In this document: piece after piece, positions 52,850 to 63,358 of the stretch
Layout: each line of letters opens with the position of its first letter
Position numbering within the stretch: the stretch's first letter is position 1
From: Diabrotica undecimpunctata
Taxonomy: Eukaryota; Arthropoda; Insecta; Coleoptera; Chrysomelidae
Assembly (NCBI RefSeq): GCF_040954645.1
Contig: NC_092803.1
Location: forward strand, 120,485,961-120,549,960
Direction of reading: 5' to 3'
DNA: 64,000 nt
Position numbers and translations under genes: made by a program
Notes under the pieces: model-generated
Databases searched by the model: none
Told to the model about the DNA's origin: nothing
What the model saw: the letters and a program-made list of their open reading frames with translations, nothing else

Positions 52850-54190
52850 ATATATTAAAAGTAGATGCAGTTATCCACTCAAGATACCTGAGCGTTGGAG
52901 CGAAGAAGTCAATTGAATCGTCAAGGTATGCTCTTAGTTCATATTTGTCGACCAGATGAAGAATGGATTGGTTAGTAGTTCCACAGTCGCATTTTGGTGA
53001 TGAAAGTTTCTCCCACTTGTATAGACTTTCTGCAAGAATACCGTGTCCTGTGCGAATTCTATTCATATGGCGAGGGAGATTAAAAGAAAAGGTCAAATTT
53101 TTTATTAGGATTGTCTCGGTAACTTCAAACTTCTTATTTTGAACTAAATTTTCTTGCAGCCGTGTAAGGAAGGTCTAATACATAGAGGTTGAATACAGTG
53201 GGAGCCAAAACAGATCCATGTGGTACTCCGTTTTTAACTTTCTATGTTTGTTTATATTGTTTCATTGCATAACGCGGCAATATCTATTTGATAGTATGCT
53301 GTTAATTAGTCTCACTGTGATGCGGCATGCAACTACCTTAAAAAGTTTATATAAAAACCTTCCTTCCAGACTGTGTCGTAGGCAGTAGTTAAATCTACGA
53401 AACCAACTGACTATTTTTCTTATTTTTTGAACCGAGCCTCTATGTGTGTAGTAAGACTTAATATCTAGTCTGTGCACCTTCTATTTGTTTTAAAGCCAGC
53501 TTATTCTGGAAGTAAGGTATTTGGGATTTTTGCCCCATTATATTAAGCAGCATTCTCTTCAGTAGTTTGTAGTAGTAGTTTAAGAGAGCTATTGGTCTGT
53601 AATTATCTGGCTTATCGCGTGGCTTGCTTGGTTTTAGAGTGGCGATTATTTTTGACGTTTTAAAACCTTTTCGTAAGATTCGTGTTGAGATGTTTGAATA
53701 GAATCTCTGCGTTATTTTGCCACATCGTACAAAGAATTCTGGATATATTCCATCAAACCCTGGTGATTTGCCTATTTTAATGTTAACCAGAGCAGTTAAT
53801 AGTTCTTTTATGGTAAAGTTTTAGAGAATTCTGTGTTACACGTAATTTCTTGACGTAGTCCGAATGTGCCCCTGTCGTTGGCGTACAAGATACAAATACA
53901 AGATTTAAATTTTTTTCTTCAGCCCAATTTATAAACATATTATAGTCGTTTTGGTCATTCCTGTGTATTTTCATGTAGTATGATGTCTATTAAAATCGTC
54001 TATGTAGATTCCAGGATGGTCATGTACCATTAGTACTTTTTCAGTCCATTTTATTTGAGGTAGATTTTACACAGTTGCCATCGATACCTCTTCAACTTTA
54101 ATGGTTATGCTGTGTATCTCATTTTCGGAGTTGGTATTCATTAGGTGGGCATCTTCTATGTTACTGCGAATATATGCAGTATATCCAAAA
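52850..54190 (-). pseudogene. Jockey-like LINE, endonuclease to C-terminus (family 5)
   Basis: From high to low coordinates: YIRSNIEDAHLMNTNSENEI, HSITIKVEEVSMATV, MVHDHPGIYIDDFN (endonuclease), NDYNMFINWAEEKNLNLVF, KELLTALVNIKIGKSPGFDG IYPEFFV, KPSKPRDKPDNYRPIALLNY (RT motif 1), DLTTAYDTVWKEGF (motif A), ITVRLINSILSNRYCRVM, KNGVPHGSVLAPTVFNLYVL (motif B). The YADD region is deleted and the frame rejoins at MNRIRTGHGILAESLYKWEK, then SPKCDCGTTNQSILHLVDKY. Related to the copy at 10970-12400. This is the only LINE here with a long endonuclease-to-C-terminus span, but frameshifts and the palm deletion kill it. Confidence 0.85.
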
Positions 54191-54199
54191 AAAATTCAC

Positions 54200-54770
54200 C
54201 AACCTACTGGGAGACGTATTCAAATTCAAATACCAATGAAATATATATCTCAAACCTTAGACAATATAATATTGTTATCAAAATTAACGTATTAATAACA
54301 AAACGCGTGCATGCCAAACAAATACAACTCGAAGAAGCAGGTATAAAATCACAGAATATATGCATATGTAGGTTAAAAACTGAGCCTATAGTAGCCAACA
54401 TAATCAGAAGAAATTAAACAAAGGATACAATTTGCATAAACAACTTGTATTCGAAATCACACAATGCGTTTTTCCCACTATGACCTACGCTTTCGAAACC
54501 TGGTCTCTTAAAAAAAACAACATATAAATACCGACAGTAGGTAACCTAAAAAAATGGAAAGATAAATGCTCAGAATACGCCTGAAAGACCGTAAAACTAA
54601 CACGCGGATTCACAATGGAACAATAGTTCAACATGAAGTTAATCGTATAGTGATCATGGCTTGATAATAAACCAATGATTTTTGCACCTAACTTCAAAGA
54701 TGGGACAAAAAGAATATACAATATATTAATGTACTCCAACCTGAGGCTGTTAAGTTGTGTAACCAAAACA
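54200..54770 (+). pseudogene. RTE-type LINE thumb/C-terminal fragment (family 4)
   Basis: In shifting frames: NEIYISNLRQYNIV, a RVHAKQIQLEEAG segment (usually RRIQLGWAAFG), FPTMTYAFETWSLKKNN, then MERxMLRIRLKDRKTNTRIH and RWDKKNIQ. This matches LPVMTYGSETWSLT...AMERAMLGIxLxDRxxN...RWxDDI of family 4. The palm is absent. Confidence 0.65.
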
Positions 54771-54799
54771 TGGGATGACTTGATAAGCTTGATTTTTTG

Positions 54800-55254
54800 C
54801 TCTAAAAAATGGACTTTGACCCGTTCGCTCTAAAAAATGGACTTTCCGTATGATTACACACGTCATTGGCATGGCACTGGCTAATTCTTGGTTAGAGTAT
54901 AAAACCCAAACTAAATGTCTCGAAATACCTAAACTGCACATTATCGATCTCCAGAAATTTCGACAAACTATTGCAAAGTATTTGATACAGCATAGAGAAC
55001 CACCAAAACGAGGACGTTCGCCAAACGAAAACGAATGTAGCGTTCAAACTATTAAAATCCGACGTAAATCAAATCCTTCCAGGGAGACTAGGTATGATGA
55101 ATATATGCTTTTCCTATTTTTGATAATAAATATGCTAGTAGATGCAAGATGGGAAAATACTCCAAAAATCTTTTACTATGTGTCAAAGTGTAAGATACAT
55201 CTTCGTATGTTCAAGGAAAGAAACTACTTTCATATGTATCATAATAGATTATGA
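54800..55254 (+). pseudogene. piggyBac-type transposase C-terminal fragment
   Basis: Encodes MITHVIGMALANSWLEYKTQ, CLEIPKLHIIDLQKFRQTIA KYLI, PPKRGRSP, SRETRYDEY, and KIFYYVSKCKIHL with RNYFHMYH near the end. It matches the piggyBac stretch after the third aspartate (D-x-x-(I/L)-x-N-(A/S)-W-L-x-Y), the P-x-x-R-G-R-P-x segment, and a degenerate Cys-rich tail (x-C-x-x-C replaced, C-F-x-x-Y-H recognisable as NYFHMYH). Most zinc ligands are gone. It is distinct from the element at 38351-40789. A 19-bp direct repeat, GCTCTAAAAAATGGACTTT, lies at its start. Confidence 0.75.
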
Positions 55255-55259
55255 ATATA

Positions 55260-55612
55260 ATTTAGTATTTATTTTTATGATAAGTCATTGTATTTCAGTT
55301 TTTAACTTTTTTCTTTAGGTTTTAGTGTGACTACCTAAAGTAACTTTGTCCTTGTAAAATAACATTCAAAAAACCCAAAACGGCTATAGCCAAATTCTAT
55401 GTTTTAAAAATCTTCAAAAAAATAATAGAAAAAAAAAACAAGTTTAAGAATTTTATTTGTATTATTACTTGTAGCGTGACTCAATAGGTTAAGTAAATTT
55501 TTGGCTTCTTGGCCAAAACGGCAACTAGATTAGAAAGGGGTTTGCGACGTTGTCTTATTGCGCTTATATACGATCCATTCCATGAGTTCCACCTCTATAC
55601 AACCACTACATG
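55260..55612. other. AT-rich sequence, nothing recognised
   Basis: No supportable feature before the second mariner-type element. Confidence 0.35.
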
Positions 55613-55719
55613 TAAAGGGTGTTTTTTTAGAGATATAGAAGTTGGCAACACTTTTTTAACTGGCGGCCATTTTGACAGTTGTCGAGTGATTAGTGTTTAG
55701 TTTTATTTGGCATTTCAAC

Positions 55720-56599
55720 ATGAATAAACTGACGCCCGAACAACGCTTCCAGATTGTGCAAATTTATTTTTAAAATCATGGTTAAGTTCGAAATACGTAT
55801 CGCGCACTACGTCCATTTTATGGTCAACATAATCGTCCATCAGAGCAATTAATTCGATTATCTATGAAACGTTTTCGCACCACATTTACTCTAAAAGATA
55901 ATACCCATCGACAGAGATGTCGTGCAGTGCGTACAAAATATAACTCGTGCAGGAATTGAAGCTACACGATCGCCTAGCAAGGTGTAGATTCTGTGAATGG
56001 ACCCAAAACGAGATTGCCATTGATCCTGATTTTCATTAGCCAATTTTGTTTAGCGATAAATCTCACTTTTGGTTTAATGACTCTGTCAACAAACAAAACT
56101 GCCGTATTTGGAGTGAAGATAATTCTCAAGGGTATGTTGAAACACCATTACATCTAGAAAAACTGACTGTTTGGTGTAATTTGTGGGCCGGTGGAATCAT
56201 TGGTCCGTACTTCTTCAAAAACGATGCTGGCTAGAATGTTACAGTCAATGATGACCGCTATAGAGCCATGATTACTGACTTTTTGATTCCTTATTTGAAC
56301 AACCATGATGTGCGGGAGCTGTATTTCAACAAGGCGGCGCAACATGTCACACAGCTCGTGCCACAGTTGTTTTATTGAAAGAAACGTTTGGTAACCACAT
56401 AGTTTCACGTTTTGGACCCGTGAATTGGCCTTCAAGATCGTGCGATTTAACACCGTCAGACTATTTTCTGTGGGGATATGTGAAGTCGCTAGTGTACACC
56501 GACAAGCCTGAAACGATTGACTACTTAAAGAACATTCGCCGCGTTATTGCCTATATACAGAGCCAGCCGTGGCGGTCATATGCCAGAAATCATATTTAA
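55720..56599 (+). pseudogene. Tc1/mariner-type transposase, catalytic Asp replaced
   Basis: Starts MNKLTPEQRFQIVQIYF, then NTYRALRPFYGQHNRPSEQL, a deletion, FSDKSHFWFNDSVNKQNCRI WSEDN (first Asp), EKLTVWCNLWAGGIIGPYFF KNDAG, VTVNDDRYRAMITDFLIPYL, then FQQGGATCHTARAT, where the usual QQDGATCHT has D replaced by G (codon near 56335), and VNWPSRSCDLTPSDYFLWGY VKSLVY with the third acidic site. Loss of the second catalytic Asp alone should be inactivating; stops and a large N-terminal deletion add to it. The group is very common in ants, flies and beetles. Confidence 0.88.
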
Positions 56600-56672
56600 A
56601 TTATAATGCCAAAAATTATCTTTTGAATAAAGTCAATTTCATGTCAATTTAAAAAATCATATTTGTTTTATT

Positions 56673-56677
<5 letters not shown>

Positions 56678-56726
<49 letters not shown>
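56678..56726. repeat. (TA)n microsatellite next to the right repeat of the mariner-type element
   Basis: About 48 bp of TA between the transposase 3' flank and the right terminal repeat. Confidence 0.95.
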
Positions 56727-56730
<4 letters not shown>

Positions 56731-56749
56731 ACCTCTAAAAAAACGCATT

Positions 56750-57225
56750 AAAAGCTGATTCAAAAAAATGCATTTAGAAAAAAATGCAGATCTCATTGGT
56801 AAATATTGGACCAAAAAACCATTATCGCGGCATGCACTGCATTATAGAATGATACTATTTTTTTCAAAGAATTGAGAACAACAGACCAAACCTTAGACTT
56901 ATTTTCGCTATTCTACTAGTCATAAAATCGAAGTACTAGTACTCTCATATAATGAAAACACGAAAATCAGCAATAATATTCTAATGATCTGCTACAAAAA
57001 CACCACCATTATATACTATATTTGAACCATTAAAATATGTTAAAAATTGCTATATTAAAGATATATTAATTATTTCAAACTTCCTTTAAGTTCTATCTAA
57101 CATAAAAATTATTGCTTTATCCAAACGATTTACTACACTGGCTTCAATATTAAAGTCACTTGTTTTAAGACTCATATTGGACTAAAAAATAATGCTAATA
57201 TTATTTAAGTGCAATAGATTTCGAT
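56750..57225. other. AT-rich sequence, nothing recognised
   Basis: No supportable feature. Confidence 0.35.
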
Positions 57226-57229
57226 ACTA

Positions 57230-57790
57230 TTACGAAGAACAAATAATATCCATATGAGAAAACATGGAATCCTTTTAAATGGAGAACGCCTAAACAACAT
57301 ACCCTATGCAGATGATACCGTTATTTTTGCAGACAGTTTACAGCAACTAATAAACAAAGTAAATGAAGTAAAACATCGAATAGAGAAGGCTAGGACTGGA
57401 CACTCACTGAAGCAATGGAGAAAAAACTTAAAGCCTTCGAGATGTGGCTATACAGAAGAACCCTGAGGATATCATGGATGGACAAGATAACCAACGAGAC
57501 TATACTACGAAGACTGGGGAAAGAAAGAAGTGATGTATACGATTAAAAGCAAAAAGTTAAGAGTATCTCGGACACATAATGAGAAACGGCACTAAATACA
57601 GATTACTGAAAATAATCCTTCAAGGCAAAGAATTCGGAAAGCGAGAAATTGGGAGAAGAAGAATATCATGGTTAAAAAACCTGAGGAAATGGTTCTCAAC
57701 AACAGCAACTAATCTATTTAAAGCATCAGTTAATAAAATAATTATAGTCAGAATGATCGCCAATATTCGAAACGAATAGGCACCAAAAGC
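57230..57790 (+). pseudogene. RTE-type LINE with internal deletion (family 1)
   Basis: Encodes RKHGILLNGERLNNIPYADD TVIFADSLQQLINKVNEV (catalytic YADD), then a deletion and shift to DWTLTEAMEKKLKAFEMWLY RRTLRISWMDKITNETILRR, then MRNGTKYRLLKIILQGKEFG KREIGRRRISWLKNLRKW and MIANIRNE before a stop. The loss lies between the helix after YADD and the (E)TWT segment, about 100 residues. The 3' end is GGAAGAAGAAAAA. It is the same family as 18286-18590 and 2905-3245. Confidence 0.85.
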
Positions 57791-57794
57791 GGAA

Positions 57795-58435
57795 GAAGAA
57801 AAATGTCTTAATGGGCCCCTAGACGAGAAGTGAGTGACCCCTTATGTTCATTGCCGTATTATTTTCTTCTACTAATTGTCCGCCAATCTCATATTAGTGA
57901 TAGCAACTGGTTGAATGACAAATATCTGTGCTATTAAACAAAAGAAACAAGCTTTATACAATGAGGACACTAAATATAAATATAAAATTATATTTTTTAT
58001 TTCACATAAAACATTATTATAACCTGCAAGTTCATCGAGTTTACATCCCATTTACTGGAATGCACACAAATAAAATATTTTTTAAACGTGTTTTTATCCG
58101 AGATATAATGAGGACACTAAAATTTTCTTTTATGTGGGTCGTTATTGTTTTTTCTTTGTTTCTTATTCAGATTTCCAAAGAATCAGATGTGAGCCGTATT
58201 TAACATACAATGTCATATCACCGAAACGTTTTTTGAATACTAAATCAGTGGTAAATCCGCTATGATTATTATATTGAAATGATGCGTTATGACTTTCAAT
58301 TTTAGTCAAAGTAAAAGAATACCTAATTTTATTAATTTCACTTTTTACTACTTTTAAGAAATATATAATGTTACCAGAAACTCAGGAATATTTACCGAAA
58401 AAGTCATCTTTACAAAATAAATTATCTTCTTAAAG
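57795..58435. other. AT-rich sequence, nothing recognised
   Basis: No supportable feature. Confidence 0.35.
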
Positions 58436-58439
58436 TGCA

Positions 58440-59720
58440 CGCTCGTCAATGGAGGGGTTACAATTACAAACTCTTCTCTTACACTCGTAACTCTACACTT
58501 ATTAGCTGTTCAAAATTTAGCCCTGTCCATTGTCGGATGTTTCTTAGCCACGATAGGCCTTTTCTTCTTAGTACTCTCTTTCCTTTAATCATTCTTTTCA
58601 CTATTAGTTGAGCATATTCATACTTATTTTTCTCAGTATGTGGCCTATTATAGGTATAATATTTTTCTAATTTTCACTGTGTTGAAAAGTGCTGGTTCCT
58701 TGTATATTCTATGTAGCACTTCTTTGTTTAAGGTATGCGAAATCTTGAGAATTCCCAGGTAGATCCAAATTTCAAAGGTCTCCAATTTATTTATGGTTAA
58801 TGTTTTAAGAGTCCACGTTTTAAATGCATAGGAGAGAGTCGTCCAGACGTAGCATTTTGATACACAAAGTAGAATTTCTAGTTTTATTCGAGAATCACAT
58901 ACGACTCTTTTTGTTTTTTCGAAGATTTTCTGGCCTGTTCTATTAGCGATCTTAATTTTAGATCAGGATTTAGACTGCTATCAATCCAACAACCCAGGTA
59001 CTTGCACTTGTTGATCAGTTCTAAAATGTGCCAGTTGATTGTATAAGATTGAGGTACATTTTGGGTTTTTTGTTTGATCTTAGGCCGAGTTAATCCTATT
59101 GATGAGTGGTTGTAGACCCAAGTCGGAATCCGCAATAAAGACCATATCATCAGCGTATCTGATGCTTTTGATATTTACGTCATCCACCTTGACTCCGTCC
59201 TTAGAATTATTCAGTACCGCTTTAAATATAAACTTGGAATAAAGATTAAGTAGCAGGGGTGACATAATACATGCGTGCTCCTCTCCTAATTCTACTCCTG
59301 CGGACGTGGAACTTTCGATCTTTATTCTGACGTTTTGGTTCCAGTACAAAATTGATATCAGAATAACAGGATTATGATCGGAATTGTCAGTTCCTGGATA
59401 TGTTTTTGTTTTGCTGATAGCGTTGTGATATATCTTTCACTGTTCATTTCATTTCATTCTTCAATCCAGAGAAACCTTTCCTTTGACTAACTAAATTACT
59501 CCAACTCTGTTACGATGAACTGGATCATTGTTACCAGAGTACATAATAGAAAGTTTTGTTTATGGTTTTAACTTTACCTGAACCTGACCGTCTAACTTAG
59601 CTCAAACCTAATATCTGTATTCCTAAAAGTTTCATCTCGTGGCATGCGTTTGCAAGTTTTCCCGTTTCGAACAGACCTCTAACGTTCCATGTTTCAATCT
59701 TAAAGTTTACATTTAAAATA
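58440..59720 (-). pseudogene. RTE-type LINE: endonuclease start, endonuclease end, palm and C-terminus (family 1)
   Basis: From high to low coordinates: NFKIETWNVRGLFETGKLAN ACHEMKLLGIQILGLS (first endonuclease motif, W-N-V-R), a stop-containing SGNNDPVHRNRVGVI, PGTDNSDHNPVILI (the catalytic H of the apurinic-type endonuclease), then a jump to YWNQNVRIKIESSTSAG, CIMSPLLLNLYSKFIF (motif B), IKSIRYADDMVFIADSDLGL (YADD), INKCKYLGCWIDSSLNPDLK, TWTLKTLTINKLETFEIWIY, KEVLHRIYKE, and KGLSWLRNIRQWTGLNFEQL. The segment between the endonuclease and the middle of the palm has been deleted. It shows the full domain logic of the family in one place. Confidence 0.85.
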
Positions 59721-59759
59721 TTTAAACTATTCCTGGTGTCAAGCAACGACACCAGTTTG

Positions 59760-60760
59760 AAATTATTGACCAAGATATTTGCTGAGAAAATAATTGAAAA
59801 GTATATGCAAATATGCAAAGATCACAAACAAGAGTTTCGGTGTAACAGATTAACTGTCGATGCCATATTCATAATAAGATAAATAGGAGAGAAAGCAGTA
59901 GAATTTAATACACCTGCATTCATGTGTTTTATCGACCTCACTAAAGCCTTTGATTGTATTAGACTACAAGATGATTGAAATTTTACACAGAGAGACTATA
60001 ACAGCCACTATAACATAGATAATAATCACTCTGATATAGGTACACATAAAACTCTGATCAGAAAACAAAATAAAAATAGAAACAGAACTAACGGTGAAAG
60101 TCAACATTTAATCAGGTATATGACAGGGTAATAGCTTGGGTCCGTTATTGTTTAACTTGATAATGGACAAACTAATAGAAGAAGTAAAAAAGTCCCGAAC
60201 AGTACAAAAAGGGCAACAGAACAATAAAGATTCTATGATATGTAGATGACGTAGCAATAATATCAAATAATGAAGATAACCTACCACAAATGGTCTACGC
60301 TTTAGAAGCTAACGCAGAAAAGTTTGTCCTGAAAATATCAGCACTAAAATCAAATTCCCTTATTATTGTCAGGGAGCCAATGATATGCTACATTTTTATA
60401 CACGAAGAAATAATAGAACAAGTATCGAAATTCAACTATCTGGGAACGAAAATATCGTATTATTGAAACATCTCCGAAGGAACCCGCATACAAGCTAATA
60501 AGGCAGCTAATAATAAAAAATGATCAATATCAAGGTCCGAAATATAGGTATAGATTATACAGAATCGGCTAGGAAATTATTTCTGTATGCTATTCAGACG
60601 ATGACAGAGTAATTAGAAAGAGTGAAGATGATCTGCAGATACTCCTGTATCAGTTTAATCTAACAGTAAGAAAATTTAATATATAAATATGAACAAACCA
60701 AATATAGTAATCCTAAAAAATCGAATAAGGTGCAAATTAAAAACGGATAGTAGTAGATAG
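59760..60760 (+). pseudogene. RTE-type LINE reverse transcriptase (family 2)
   Basis: Reads QEFRCNRLTVDAIFIIR, one stop, IGEKAVEFNTPAFMCFIDLT KAFDCIRLQD (motif A), then GNSLGPLLFNLIMDKLIEEV (motif B), YVDDVAIISNNEDNLPQMVY (motif C as Y-V-D-D), KISALKSNSLIIVREPMI, EQVSKFNYLGTKIS, and at 60610 a second thumb start, SEDDLQILLYQFNLTVRKFN. The second thumb duplicates a position already passed, so 60600-60760 is probably a separate fragment. The copy is head to head with the minus-strand LINE ending at 59720. Confidence 0.75.
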
Positions 60761-60810
60761 GAAGTCACTTTGGTCCACTTTGACCTTTGACCCTAGTTTT
60801 TGGTGGAAGC

Positions 60811-60973
60811 GTGTATTATGTCACGTTGTGCGTCAGATGATGTTAGGTGTACGTCAGATCACGTTAGGTGTACGTCAGACCACGTTAGGTGTGCTTCAGA
60901 TGACGTGAGGTGTAAGTAAGGTCACGCCAAGTATACATCAGGTTACGTTAGGTGTACATCACGTAAATGTCAC
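60811..60973. repeat. 21-bp minisatellite, about seven units
   Basis: Units such as GTGTACGTCAGATCACGTTAG (21 bp, written here in full only once by positions 60847-60867) repeat at 60868, 60889, 60910 and 60931 with 1-6 changes each; shorter or divergent units lie at 60811, 60828 and 60952. Each unit carries TCACGT or a close variant. Confidence 0.9.
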
Positions 60974-61240
60974 ATTTAGACTACTTTAATAAGAGGGTCT
61001 AAAACTTTTTCGTGGAATCCTCTAAAAATCAAAGGGACGCCTGATAAAAAGTGTATTCAATAAGCGGATGTTTCAAGTATTTACTAGGACTAACATCACT
61101 CCACAAAAGAAACTTTAACAAACACAGTCAAGAAGTACGCCAACAACAAAGTGCTCTTTACAAGATGTAGAATACTAGAATTAATTGACAAGTTTTAACG
61201 GTAAACCTAAAAAAAAGGCTTCATAGTTCTTACTGAAAGT
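60974..61240. other. AT-rich spacer, nothing recognised
   Basis: No supportable feature. Confidence 0.3.
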
Positions 61241-61244
61241 CGGG

Positions 61245-61660
61245 ACTAAAATTGAATTCTTCGAAAAGGATAGTTGATTTCACTTTAACAATAAACTCGC
61301 TAGAAGGGGAACTCAACATACAGTTTGAAAACAACATATTTACCCCCATTTTACCAACATAATATTAAAGTACATGTGCATTACATTAAATAAAACACCA
61401 TATTTTAAAGGACATCTAAAAAAACTGCCAAAAAATGTAATAAGTCTATCTAGTCTATAATAAGTCTATCTACAGTCAAGCTAAAGATTCTACGTGCAAA
61501 AAAAGCTAGACACTAGGAATGATGATGGTTACATGTACAATTAAATTAAACCCTATTTAATGGCTTCCAGTATTAAGTCGTACTTCCCCCTCCACGTCTG
61601 CGACGAGTTGATCTTACAACAACAAAAATCATGGACTACAAAAAATCTACCGGTCCACCA
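61245..61660 (+). pseudogene. Jockey-like LINE fragment (family 5)
   Basis: In shifting frames it reads FHFNNKLARR, ELNIQFENNIFT, LKYMCITLNKTPYFKGHLKK LPKNVI, then after a deletion MMMVTCTIKLNPI, a stop, WLPVLSRTSPSTSATS. It lines up with ELDIQFENTTLTHN, PKYLGVTLDRTLSFKEHLTK, and MRMIAGTIKSTPT-stop-WLPVLSHIPHPDL of the copy at 10970-12400, including a stop at the same place. Heavily decayed. Confidence 0.7.
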
Positions 61661-61664
61661 ATAT

Positions 61665-62215
61665 ACTAAGGCTGCCAACATCACCCAGTATTTTTTTTTT
61701 TCATTTTATCGCTAAGTTGTTGCAAAAAATGTGGCATAATTTTTGCCGTTTACTGTTTTCTTCTTTTCTAAGTAGTTGACTAAGGTAATTCCCTAAGAAT
61801 CCCAAAATACAAATGTCAAAACTTTCCTACCTACAAATTCGTTTTTTTTAATGGCCTGAATTTTTTTGTATCGGTGGTTATTGTGAACCCAGGCTATATT
61901 AATGATTATAAACTGATAAAAAAAAGTAAAGTTTGTCCAACCTCCTGGCTTAGGTTTAGGGTAAGGGTTTTTAAGTTGCGCGAGCGTTAATAACATGACT
62001 TTGGAAGGATCACTCACTTGGCCTAGACCAGCGGCTTTACGTGCCGTCCGAAGCACGGTGACTGCTCAATTAAAATAGAAATTAAAACATTTTTAGTGTC
62101 AGCCGCCACTGCGGTTATAAACTGAATTAAAAATAGTTTACTAAAATGATTCGTTTTTGCTGTCTGTGAGTAGTCGCGATATCTAAATCTACGAGTACTT
62201 TTTTATTTTAATTCT
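61665..62215. other. Unassigned; a less AT-rich patch at 61935-62060
   Basis: The patch (for example CCTCCTGGCTTAGGTTTAGG) looks like repeat DNA but I cannot assign it. The minus-strand frame across it has no recognisable domain. Confidence 0.3.
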
Positions 62216-62218
62216 TCA

Positions 62219-62720
62219 TTCTTCTTCTTCTTCTTCTTCTTTGGCTTTTCCCATTATGAGTTCGCCGTTTTCGTCCTCCTCAGCACTCTATTCTCCCAGT
62301 CACCTTCTCTGAGGTCTCTATATATCATAGCATTTCCGACGTATGTTTTCCATCTTGTAGCAGGTTTTCCGTCTTCTTCCTGGCGGGTCCCAGTTTAATA
62401 TTCTTTTCGGCCACCTATGCGCTGGCATTCTTTGTACATACCCGTACCACTGCAGGGCTCTGTTTTCCAACTTTTTTGTAATTGAGCATTTTACTTCCAT
62501 TCTGTTCCATATTTTCTCCGTTCTTGTTCTATCCGTTCTTGTGATTTGTAGACATCTTCTCATAAAGTCCAGTTTAACTGTTCTTATTTTATTTCGTATT
62601 GTTGTTGTCATTGGCCATACTTCCGCTCCATATAGGGTAATATTCATCACTATGCTTTGAAAAGATCCTCTTTTTGTTTTCTTTGGTTAGAGTGTTGTTC
62701 CATTCCAATTCTTCATTTAA
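62219..62720 (-). pseudogene. RTE-type LINE C-terminus with (GAA)n tail (family 3)
   Basis: The minus strand reads LEWNNTLTKENKKRIF, then MNITLYGAEVWPMTTTIRNK, IRTVKLDFMRRCLQITRTDR, IWNRMEVKCSITKKLENRAL QWYGYVQRMPAHRWPKRILN WDPPGRRRKT, and after a shift RDLREGDWENRVL. It is the same family as 3508-4500 (RLKWFEHLLRMxDERWPxKLxxWxPxGRRKRG). The tail is seven or eight GAA units (62218-62242 as TTC on the plus strand). 5'-truncated before the palm. Confidence 0.85.
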
Positions 62721-62729
62721 AATCTAAAA

Positions 62730-62929
62730 GTCCGCTATTATCTGCGATACTTAATATGCCTGCTATCTTATGTTTTTTTTTGCTCGATAGCTTTTAAATA
62801 TTAACCAGGGCAGTACCATTGTTTAGACATCCACTATGAGTCCAGTTATTCATTCAGGTATAGGTGACTTTTTTAACCATTGAAAACAAAGAATAGTACC
62901 TATTACAAATTGAACCTAGTATAATATAA

Positions 62930-62975
<46 letters not shown>

Positions 62976-63214
62976 ATATCTTGAAGTTCTAGTATAAAAT
63001 GTAAAATTCTCAACAAGAAATGTCTAAAAACAAAACATTACTTAATTGTAAATAAGTCATTATAAATACCTACTATGTATAAATGAATTATTAAAAAGAA
63101 AGAAATTGATCGACCAAATGTAGATCAGGGTAATGTTTACAACTTGTTTAACATTGATTGCATTATTCAGCAAAATTTACCAGATTATTATTAATATTAA
63201 TTGTTTCTTTTCAG
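62730..63214 (+). other. Probable host intron with a (TA)n run, ending in a splice acceptor
   Basis: 62934-62967 is a (TA)n microsatellite. The last bases, TTAATTGTTTCTTTTCAG, form a good polypyrimidine tract and AG acceptor at 63213-63214. Confidence 0.5.
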
Positions 63215-63358
63215 ATGACAATCCAAGTAGTACGACACATTGTCCTTCGAGTTCTTGGCCTGAATATACAAATTCGTACGCCCCTTATAGTCCTCAAACG
63301 AATTATTATGATCCACATCAAGATTCGACGCACGCCACACCTATACACCTACCGACAG
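63215..63358 (+). CDS. Internal exon of a host gene (Ser/Thr/Pro/Tyr-rich, 48 codons)
   Basis: The exon lies between a strong acceptor (TTTCTTTTCAG) and a good donor (CAG|GTAAAC). It is 144 nt, phase 1 at both ends, so it could be skipped without changing frame. In the open frame it reads DDNPSSTTHCPSSSWPEYTN SYAPYSPQTNYYDPHQDSTH ATPIHLPTG. This is a disordered, S/T/P/Y/N-rich stretch of the kind found in transactivation regions of developmental regulators and in some scaffold proteins. I do not recognise the gene. Base composition (more GC) and codon use differ sharply from the flanks, which supports constraint. No neighbouring exon is visible within the window, so the introns on both sides are long. 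Confidence 0.65.

Larger units (their letters stand above)
55617..56748 (+). mobile_element. Second Tc1/mariner-type element
   Basis: The left end GGGTGTTTTTTTAGAGATAT (55617) and the inverted right end ATACCTCTAAAAAAACGC (to about 56748) form terminal repeats of about 20 bp. A transposase pseudogene fills the interior, and a (TA)n run has grown just inside the right repeat. Element size is about 1.13 kb, short of the usual 1.3 kb because of internal deletions. Confidence 0.8.

Noticed and set aside
54801..54848. 19-bp direct repeat GCTCTAAAAAATGGACTTT
   Set aside because: Probably a small local duplication at the start of the piggyBac fragment; no structure or target-site role could be shown.
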